DNA from: Nemertoderma westbladi
Taxonomy: Eukaryota; Xenacoelomorpha; Nemertodermatida; Nemertodermatidae
Assembly: GCA_032718475.1 (NCBI GenBank)
Contig: JAUCBJ010006499.1
Coordinates: forward strand, 1-29,126
DNA: 29,126 bases
Direction: 5' to 3'
Part shown: positions 21,416-29,126 of the stretch, piece by piece
Layout: each line of letters starts with the position of its first letter
How positions within the stretch are numbered: position 1 is the stretch's first letter
Notes under the pieces: model-generated
Seen by the model: the letters and a program-made list of their open reading frames with translations, nothing else
Told to the model about the DNA's origin: nothing
Databases searched by the model: none
Position numbers and translations under genes: made by a program

Positions 21416-22330
21416 CTTTAAGGCATAAGATTTGTGTATCAAGGGTTACGATATTAGTGATTTTGAAAACAAGTGAACAAGGAAGGTAGGCTATCTGGGG
21501 TCAATATATTCAGTTCAATATTCAGAGTAAGCCTTTGTACAGTATGTATTTAAAGTTTCGGGAGACAGATGCACTGTAACTACTTAATTATTGATAGTAA
21601 TTTACATGTCTGTTTTTTGTATGTGTTGTGTACGAAATCATTTGCTATAAACACGACAAATCATTACAAATAAACAAATTAAATATGTTCATTAACTTAT
21701 CACAATAGTTAACTGAAGCCCAAGAAAAGCTGTTTGTTCGACTAGTTTGCGTGTTTCATCGCCTCTAAGTTTACATGGTGGTAGGGGCTAGCTAAGCTAG
21801 TTCCTTTGAAATGCTATGTAAGCATGCCTCTCGCGGTTTAGATTTTGGGACTAGCAATTTTCGACAGCCTGTTTTTCGTGGCTCTTTGAGGAAGTTTGTT
21901 CGGATTAAAATACCTCAGATGGTTCTTGTTACAGAATTTACCTTGCAGGTAATGAGAACAGTAGCACGAGGTATTCCTTCTGGGACGGGATCCATTCTAT
22001 CTGGTGAATTTGTCTCGTTTTTGGAATGAGTTTCGGGGAAGTTAATGTTTCTGGAAGACTATCATGTTCACCCTTCAAATCAAATAGCGAAATGATCGAG
22101 TAATGGCAACTGCTTATATTATCTTTTGCGAATGATTGGAACTCTTCAGATACCCCACCCCCACTCTTGAACGCGTGCCTTTATGATTTATGAACGCCCC
22201 TTAAGTTATTTTACCAAGTACCGGTAAATGAATTATAACGGTATTATGATTTCAAGCCTGGAGATACTTGAGTTAAATACGTGGCACATCACAGTAACTA
22301 AGGTCCGTGATAGAATGCTGATTGAAATCC
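21416..22330. other. Unique AT-rich part of the 5.8-kb element
   Basis: No recognisable gene. A 72-codon open frame at 21811-22029 matches no family I know. The rest shows no repeat structure apart from isolated AAGGTA words at its left edge. Confidence 0.45.
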
Positions 22331-22790
22331 CTATAGTGGGGCTGTTAAACGCCTAGCGTGTATTAATTGTATTGTATACCTTGGAGTCGTTGTTGAAGCT
22401 TGACCCCATTGTTTATATCGTATTGGGGCTGTTAAATGCCTATGTACCGTGTATTAATTGTATTGTATACCTTGGAGTCGTTGTTGAAGCTTGGCCCCAT
22501 TGTTTATATCGTAGTGGGGCTGTTAAACGCATATGTACCGTTTATTAATTGTTCTAAGTTGTTGTTGAAGCCTGGCCCCATTGTGTACCGTAGTGGGGCT
22601 GTTAAACGCCTACCGTGTATTAATTGTATTGTATACCTTGGAGTCATTTTTGAAGCTTGGCCCCATTGTTTATATCGTATTGGGGCTGTTAAACGCCTAT
22701 GTACCGTGTATTAATTGTATTGTATACCTTGGAGTCGTTGTTGAAGCTTGGCCCCATTATTTATATCGTATAGGGGCTGTTAAACGCCTA
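22331..22790. repeat. 91-bp tandem repeat, left part
   Basis: About five units contain GGGGCTGTTAAACGCCTATG, TACCGTGTATTAATTGTATT, GTATACCTTGGAGTCGTTGT and TGAAGCTTGGCCCCATTG in order. The third copy has a deletion and the fourth a shortened junction. Each unit holds GTATACCTTGG, the complement of the CCAAGGTATAC motif that dominates the rest of the host element. The array is interrupted at 22790 and continues at 25703. Confidence 0.9.
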
Positions 22791-22809
22791 CACTGAAAAA
22801 TCGTACCAG

Positions 22810-23530
22810 TGGTTCTTTTTTAAAAAACCTCTGGTTTTCGAAAATAACCCCAGGTTAATTTGGTGAATTTTTGACCTGCGGTTAATTCGAGGAACCAGAG
22901 GTTTATCGATTCAAAGATAACCTGTGGTTAAATTTTATAAATTAAACCTCAGGTTGTTTTTCGTATAACAACCAGTGGTTGTGCTCAAGTTCAATGGTGT
23001 TTCAGGTTTCAAATAAATGATTTAACCTGTGGTTAATTTAAGGTAAACAGGTGTTTAGGTTTCAAAATAAATGGATAAACCTGCGTTTAATGTGGATCAA
23101 CCGTTGTTTCAGGTTTCAAATATATGGTTTAACCTGTGGTTAATTTAAGATCAACCGGTGTTTCGGGTTTCAAATATGGGTTAACCTGTGGTTAATTTAA
23201 GATCAACCGGTGTTTTTTTTCAAAATAAATGGTTAAACCTGCGTTTAATGTGGATCAACCGTTGTTTCAGGTTTCAAATATATGGTTTAACCTGTGGTTA
23301 ATTTAAGATCAACCGGTGTTTCGGGTTTCAAATATAGGGTTTAACCTGTGGTTAATTTAAGATCAACCGGTGTTTTTTTTCAAAATAAATGGTTAAACCT
23401 GCGTTTAATGTGGATCAACCGTTGTTTCAGGTTTCAAATACATGGTTTAACCTGTGGTTAATTTAAGATCAACCGGTGTTTCAGGTTTCAAATGAGGATC
23501 AAGTCGGTGTTTTAGATTTCAAATAAATGG
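22810..23530. repeat. Left array of AACCTGTGGTT-type palindromic motifs
   Basis: The near-palindrome AACC-NNN-GGTT (mostly AACCTGTGGTT) and half-matching ATCAACCGGTGTTTC alternate with TTTCAAATATATG spacers in units of about 54 bp. A larger block of about 160 bp, marked by TTTTTTTTCAAAATAAATGG followed by TTAAACCTGCG, occurs at about 23210 and again near 23370. The array starts directly inside the left end of the element. Confidence 0.85.
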
Positions 23531-23653
23531 TTTATTGAATATCAAATATAATATCAAATATCAAATATGTTTATCAAATATAAATGATGATCAAATTATT
23601 GAATAAATTAATTTACAGTTTCCTAAATCCTAAATGATAATGTATTGAACCAT
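23531..23653. other. AT-rich spacer inside the 2.9-kb element
   Basis: Short overlapping ATCAAATAT words follow the palindrome array, then AT-rich unique DNA up to the stop codon of the PWWP fragment. Nothing else is seen. Confidence 0.4.
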
Positions 23654-24143
23654 TCACTCTTCCTGATATGGACAATCATTTTTCCTAACAGACATTGCGG
23701 TATATTCTTCATCAATGTCATCAAGTCCCTTTAGAAATTTGACTGTAGACGAAGCCTTCCTTTTCCCATGCTGCTCGCGATTTTCAAAATATGGAACAAT
23801 GTATTCCGCAGTGTCTTTAATCCATGAGAAATTGTTAGAACCAAAGAAGTAAATCCACTTGAAGTTGTCCCCTGGACTGCTGGATGCTTTGGCTTTGGCA
23901 TTGCGGAACCCTCTGGAGCTCTTTCAGTTCGGGCAGGCCAGAATGGTTTTGTTATACGTTGCCGCGCCCAAACCAACTCACCAACATAGTCACCCTCATC
24001 TCGACTATCAGATGGCTGGATGGACCACTGCAGGTACTAGACGATTTAGATCCATAAGATAATTCCGAGGATTCATCATCAGAAGAAGAATAAAAAATGC
24101 TTACTTTCCTCTTTGCACCTCGTGGATGTGGGACTATCTCCAA
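23654..24143 (-). pseudogene. Decayed PWWP-domain gene fragment
   Basis: PWWP domains are chromatin-binding modules. Reading the minus strand, one frame gives EGDYVGELVWARQRITKPFW followed by PAR (around 23995 down to 23928), which matches the start of a PWWP domain (GD-VWA, then WPA). After a run of four G (complement of 23869-23872) the frame must move by one base to read DNFKWIYFFGSNNFSWI (about 23870 down to 23819), the second half of the domain. It continues through an acidic tail to a TGA at 23654-23656. Upstream, a serine/acid-rich stretch (SSSDDESSELSYGSKSSS, about 24086-24033) is in yet another frame. Either there is a second frameshift, or a 77-base intron (24104 to 24028, GTAAGC...CAG) joins the frames. 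No start ATG or complete gene is seen. It looks like a captured host gene piece. Confidence 0.7.
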
Positions 24144-25120
24144 TTAGGTAGGCCTAATTTCAGAATTTCATAATTGGGGAGTGAGTAGGCCTGCCAGCCT
24201 ACCGCAGTTACGGCTGACCGGTAGGTACTGGCAGACTGGTGTAGCAGAGAATTTCCACCCCTGCCCCCCTAAAATTTCACCACCCGGTTACGCCTACTGC
24301 AGTACTGGCCTATGTGACAGTTTTAATTACTGAATTAGGGTTAAGGCCTGGCCAACTACTGAACTACAGAACTAACCAACCGCATAGCTGCATTCCTGCA
24401 TAGGCCTAACCAACTGACCAAACCAAAATAATAAACCAAATACAGAAATATAATATACCGTACTCAGGTACCGTAGGGGTACTCATAATACAGTAATATA
24501 CACACAGATATAGCTACAATCCAAGAAATACAGAAATAGTACCGGTACAACAACAAAACAAAAAGAGTACACTAGGCCTACCCTACACAGCCCTACTACA
24601 GCAGTACTGTAAACTGTTCTGTACTACCGGCAACCAGTACCACTACTGTACCAGTGGCAGTGAAACACTGCATCACTGTAATCAAATTTCAGGATTGTAC
24701 CGGTACCGATTCTGCGATTGCAGGACAACGCAGGATGGCAATGGCACTTTCACAAAAAATGACTGAATTATGATAGGCCTATGACAGTATGAACAAATTG
24801 CAGAATTAGCGGTCAACTTATGGCGGTTTATTCAAACATCCCTAAGACATACATTGTAATTTATAACACATTTTTGTTCAACATGACATAGTAGCATTCA
24901 ACAAATATAAGGGAATGCTTGATTTATGTTATAAATAATCTAAAACATGTAAATCATGTTAAACAATCGTTAAATATTTACCTGATAAAACATGTTACAT
25001 AAAAACGTACTTAACAAACGTATTAAGATTGTTTACATGATTGGATATTATGTTATTGGATGTTCAATTAACATGTGGATCAACAACATTTTAGAAAGAA
25101 ACTATGAAACATGAGCATGT
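24144..25120. other. Unique middle of the 2.9-kb element
   Basis: No gene is recognised. From about 24150 to 24800 the DNA is less AT-rich and full of TAGGCCTA, GTACCGGTAC, CAGTACTG and similar short palindromic words. From 24800 on it is AT-rich, with several AACATGT/ACATGTT words. Confidence 0.45.
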
Positions 25121-25124
25121 TTAC

Positions 25125-25690
25125 TATATGTTGTCAACCACAGGTTGTTTTAAGTTTTCAACCACCGTTCCATGTAAGTTGTAGACCACCGGTTATTCTA
25201 AGTCTTCAACCACCGTTACCTTGTAAACATACGGTGATTTAATTTTTGTAAACCACCGGTTAAGTTATCCACTACCGTTTACTGTGTTGTAAACAAACTG
25301 TGATTTGAATTTTTGTAAACCACCGGTTATTCTAAGTTTTCAACCACCGTTTACTGTGTTTTAAATCAACGGTTATATGTATTTTTCAACCAATCGATTT
25401 ATGTAAGTTTTAAACCACCGGTTACTTTGTATCAAATAATATGAACCGCCGTTTATTCCTAAGTCAAACACTGTTTCTGTTTTATGATAGCAATTACAAT
25501 CCGGAAAACCACCGTTTCAATGTAACACTGCAGTTTGGGAAAATTTAAACCACCGTTTCAATGTAACACTGCACTTTGGGAAAATTTAAACCACCGTTTT
25601 AGCATATGCCAATTTGTAACCAGCGGTTTTAAAAGAGCAACCATCGGTTGAAAATTTTATACCAGAGGTTAAAAAAAGAACCGCCGAACA
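25125..25690. repeat. Right array of AACCACCGGTT-type motifs
   Basis: Words such as AACCACCGGTT, AACCACCGTTT and AACCAGAGGTT recur every 25-60 bp with TTCTAAGTTTTC or TGTAAACAAACTG spacers. The array runs up to the right end of the element and mirrors the left array, although the spacers differ. Confidence 0.8.
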
Positions 25691-25702
25691 ATTTTTTCAG
25701 TG

Positions 25703-25890
25703 TATGTACCGTGTATTAATTGTATTGTATACCTTGGAGTCGTTGTTGAAGCTTGGCCCCATTGTGTAAATCATATTGGTGCTGTTAAACGCCTACCGTG
25801 TATTAATTGCATTGTATACCTTGAAAACATTGTAGAAGCTTGGCGTGTTGCTGTCCCATTGTTTATCACACTGATAGAGTATACCTTGAA
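25703..25890. repeat. 91-bp tandem repeat, right part
   Basis: The 91-bp repeat resumes in phase after the nested insertion (TATGTACCGTG, then GTATACCTTGGAGTCG). It runs about two more units, the last diverged, ending in GTATACCTTGAACATT. Confidence 0.85.
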
Positions 25891-26570
25891 CATTATAATA
25901 TGTATAATGAGCTAAAACTGTCTACCTTGGTATAAAAATGTCTACCTTGGAACGAACAAACTCTTTCACTTCCAAGGGATACAAATTCCAAGGGATACCA
26001 TACCGTCTTATACCAAGGTATACCAATATACTGCAGTATCATAGAAACGGGAAGGGCAGCGACAATTTATCTTAGCCAACACAAAGGGCTCTATATAAGT
26101 AATTAAAATGGTAAGAGCCGATATAAACCCGTTCGTTTATAGAAAATGACAGGCAGTCAAAGTTATGTTCCAAGGGTATACATATTTATCCAAAATCCTG
26201 TCCTACCCTCCTTAAACAGATTGTGTGGTCAAATTGCAGGAAGTAGGAGGGTCGAATAGATATAATTTGGGAAGCAGAATCAATACTCATTACAATAAAT
26301 GTTTATTTGGCGGCATTCCGACACCATGTAGACAGTCTGTAGATGTTGTTTATACACCATTTTTTTTAAAGAAAAAAGTGAAATTCTATATAGTTTGTTA
26401 TGCTAGACGTTGTTTTAAGCCATGGGTCATGTTTATGTGCCCTTTGTGATTAAATGAAGAAGCAACGTCCACTCTATCGATTGGTATATAATATTGGCCA
26501 AGATATTCAAGTCATATATTTGTGTGGCAGCTTATTTCATGGGGACTATATTTTGCAACGCCCAAGGTAG
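25891..26570. other. Right portion of the 5.8-kb element
   Basis: Scattered CCAAGG and ACCTTGG words lie at about 25920-26030, including TATACCAAGGTATACC, and again near 26170. The remainder has no recognisable gene. Small open frames at 26225-26449 and 26494-26763 match nothing I know. Confidence 0.45.
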
Positions 26571-26600
26571 ACACCAAGGTATACATTTTTATGACTTGAC
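26570..26600 (+). repeat. CCAAGGTAGAC/CCAAGGTATAC pair near the right end
   Basis: CCAAGGTAGACACCAAGGTATACAT near 26571-26595 closely matches CCAAGGTAGACATCCAAGGTATACAT near 21128-21153. Both sites are preceded within about 100 bp by a TGGCCAA-ATAT-CAAGTC sequence, so the two ends of the element share a diverged direct repeat. Confidence 0.6.
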
Positions 26601-26771
26601 TTCTTGTAGTGAAAATACAATATTAGTGTGCAGCTCAGATTTTATCTATGTTGTAGAGCGCGCTCTAATCTTCCAAACGAGCCATCAACCATTAAAATCG
26701 GTTGATGTAAAATGGATTTATAAGCAAAAGTGTGAATTTGCAAAAATGTGCCATCCTTACTGACCAATGAC

Positions 26772-29126
26772 CTGCAGCTATTAATACTACAGCTATTAAT
26801 ACTGCAGCTATCAATACTGCAGCTACTAATACTGCAGCTATCAATACTGCAGCTATTAATACTACAGCTATTAATACTGCAGCTATTAATACTGCAGCTA
26901 ATAATACTCCAGCTATAATACTACAGCTATTAATACTGCAGCTATTGATACTACAGCTATTAATACTGCAGCTATTAATACTGCAGCTATCAATACTGCA
27001 GCTATCAATACTGTAGATATTAATACTGCAGCTATCAATACTGCAGCTATTAATACTACAGCTATTAATACTGCAGCTAATAATACTCCAGCTATAATAC
27101 TACAGCTATTAATACTGCAGCTATTGATACTGCAGCTATTAATACTGCAGCTATTAATACTGCAGCTATTGATACTACAGCTATTAATACTGCAGCTATT
27201 AATACTGCAGCTATTAATACTACAGCTATTAATACTGCAGCTACTAATACTGCAGCTACTATTACTGCAGCTACTAATACTGCAGCTAATAATACTACAG
27301 CTATTAATACTGCAGCTACTAATACTGCAGCTACTAATACTGCAGCTATTAATACTACAGCTATTAATACTGCAGCTATTAATACTGCAGCTAATAATAC
27401 TGCAGCTCAGCTACTAATACTGCAGCTATTAATACTGCAGCTAATAATACTACAGCTATTTATACTGCAGCTACTAATACTGCAGCTACTAATACTGCAG
27501 CTATTAATACTGCAGCTATTAATACTGCAGCTATTAATACTGCAGCTATTAATACTACAGCTACTAATACTGCAGCTATTAATACTGCAGCTAATAATAC
27601 TGCAGCTATTAATACTGCAGCTAATAATACTACAGCTATTTATACTGCAGCTACTAATACTGCAGCTACTAATACTACAGCTATTAATACTACAGCTATT
27701 AATACTGCAGCTATTAATACTGCAGCTACTAATACTGCAGCTATTAATACTGCAGCTAATAATACTGCAGCTATTAATACTACAGCTATTAATACTGCAG
27801 CTATTAATACTGCAGCTACTAATACTGCAGCTATTAATACTGCAGCTAATAATACTGCAGCTAATAATACTACAGCTATTAATACTGCAGCTACTAATAC
27901 TACAGCTATTAATACTGCAGCTACTAATACTGCAGCTATTAATACTGCAGCTACTAATACTACAGCTATTAATAATGCAGCTACTAATACTGCAGCTACT
28001 AATACTGCAGCTATTAATACTACAGCTATTAATACTGCAGCTATTAATACTGCAGCTACTAATACTGCAGCTATTAATACTGCAGCTAATAATACTGCAG
28101 CTAATAATACTACAGCTATTAATACTGCAGCTACTAATACTGCAGCTATTAATACTGCAGCTAATAATACTACAGCTATTTATACTGCAGCTACTAATAC
28201 TGCAGCTACTAATACTGCAGCTATTAATACTACAGCTATTAATACTGCAGCTATTAATACTGCAGCTATTAATACTGCAGCTAATAATACTGCAGATATT
28301 AATACTACAGCTATTAATACTGCAGCTATTAATACTACAGCTATTAATACTGCAGCTATTAATACTGCAGCTAATAATACTGCAGCTATTAATACTACAG
28401 CTATTAATACTGCAGCTATTAATACTGCAGCTACTAATACTGCAGCTATTAATACTACAGCTATTAATACTGCAGCTATTAATACTACAGCTATTAATAC
28501 TGCAGCTATTAATACTGCAGCTAATAATACTGCAGCTATTAATACTACAGCTATTAATACTGCAGCTATTAATACTGCAGCTACTAATACTGCAGCTATT
28601 AATACTGCAGCTAATAATACTGCAGCTACTAATACTGCAGCTATTAATACTGCAGCTAATAATACTGCAGCTACTAATACTGCAGCTATTAATAATGCAG
28701 CTACTAATACTGCAGCTATTAATACTGCAGCTAATAATACTGCAGCTACTAATACTGCAGCTATTAATAATGCAGCTACTAATACTGCAGCTACTAATAC
28801 TGCAGCTATTAATACTACAGCTATTAATACTGCAGCTATTAATACTGCAGCTACTAATACTGCAGCTATTAATACTGCAGCTAATAATACTGCAGCTAAT
28901 AATACTACAGCTATTAATACTGCAGCTACTAATACTGCAGCTATTAATACTGCAGCTAATAATACTACAGCTATTTATACTGCAGCTACTAATACTGCAG
29001 CTACTAATACTGCAGCTATTAATACTGCAGCTAATAATACTGCAGCTATTAATACTACAGCTATTAATACTGCAGCTATTAATACTGCAGCTAATAATAC
29101 TGCAGCTATTAATACTACAGCTATTA
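26772..29126. repeat. 15-bp PstI satellite, right part, edge truncated
   Basis: About 157 units of the same 15-bp satellite as 14787-16011, running off the right edge. From about 27120 to the end the period is almost free of indels, the main exception being a 20-bp unit near 27400. Unit variants (TATT, TACT, TAAT before AATAC, and CTACAG for CTGCAG) recur in set orders, so higher-order blocks are present. An open frame of LLILQ repeats (27124-27417) is a product of the period. Confidence 0.96.

Larger units (their letters stand above)
22791..25702. mobile_element. 2.9-kb TA-flanked non-autonomous element nested in the 91-bp repeat
   Basis: The left end CACTGAAAAA (22791-22800) matches the complement of the right end (25693-25702), and similarity continues inward (GGTTCTTTTTT, then AACCTCTGGTT). 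TA precedes the left end (22789-22790) and follows the right end (25703-25704). Removing the element and one TA rebuilds the 91-bp repeat at CGCCTATGTACC. A TA duplication fits Tc1/mariner-like and a few other superfamilies. Both halves are filled with AACC-NNN-GGTT words. The middle (about 23600-25120) holds a decayed PWWP gene fragment and unique DNA. No transposase is visible. Confidence 0.85.
20949..26771. mobile_element. 5.8-kb non-autonomous element with CTGCAG target duplication
   Basis: GTCATTGGTCA begins the left end (20949) and its complement ends the right end (26771). Counting the flanking CTGCAG, 17 bp match perfectly, and similarity continues imperfectly for about 30 bp (RTAA, then TGGC). 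CTGCAG occurs at 20943-20948 and again at 26772-26777; dropping one copy restores a normal satellite unit. The duplication could also be read as TGCA with ends GGTCATTGG, because the target word is a palindrome. After removing the nested 2.9-kb insertion, about 2.9 kb of its own sequence remains, made largely of CCAAGGTATAC motifs and a 91-bp tandem repeat. No transposase is recognisable, so it was probably moved by another element's enzyme. Confidence 0.82.

Noticed and set aside
21811-22029. 72-codon open frame inside the 5.8-kb element
   Set aside because: No recognisable domain and no supporting context; length is compatible with chance.

Overview
The window looks like eukaryotic nuclear DNA, most likely from a marine invertebrate. 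It is AT-rich, with long satellite arrays, nested DNA transposons, one animal-type gene (hydroxylysine kinase-like) and scattered TAGGCCTA/ACCGGTA-type words. I see no operons, ribosome binding sites, CRISPR array, rRNA or tRNA gene. The species cannot be fixed from the sequence. Most long open frames here lie in tandem repeats whose unit length is a multiple of three; I do not treat them as genes.

Layout: (1) 1-8624, an 8.6-kb satellite of 27/28-bp units that runs off the left edge. (2) 8625-11820, mostly unique DNA carrying a single-exon hydroxylysine-kinase-like gene (10031-11077, +). (3) 11821-13089, a TTAA-flanked non-autonomous element with 18-bp terminal inverted repeats (TIRs), followed by a small inverted-repeat element (13248-13530). 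(4) 13901-14764, sixteen copies of a 54-bp GC-rich minisatellite. (5) From 14787 to the right edge, a 15-bp PstI-site satellite (core TGCAGCTATTAATAC) split by two insertions.

Insertion A (16012-20893, 4.88 kb) is a cut-and-paste-type transposon. It has perfect 29-bp TIRs, a 4-bp target duplication (AATA), subterminal copies of GATAGGGTGTTTTGCC in both orientations, and one minus-strand transposase-like gene broken by a single frameshift in its catalytic core. Insertion B (20949-26771, 5.8 kb) has TIRs starting GTCATTGGTCA and a duplicated CTGCAG. It carries no recognisable transposase but many CCAAGGTATAC motifs in both orientations and a 91-bp tandem repeat. That 91-bp array is itself split by insertion C (22791-25702, 2.9 kb), which has a TA duplication, CACTGAAAAA ends, arrays of AACC-NNN-GGTT palindromes in both halves, and a decayed PWWP-domain gene fragment in the middle. 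At all three sites the two flanks rejoin into an exact repeat unit once one copy of the duplication is removed, so the order of events can be read: 15-bp satellite, then A and B, then C inside B.

The strongest candidates for new biology are transposon A with its chromatin-reader-like N-terminal domain and subterminal motif arrays, the paired-motif non-autonomous elements B and C, and the PWWP fragment carried inside C.
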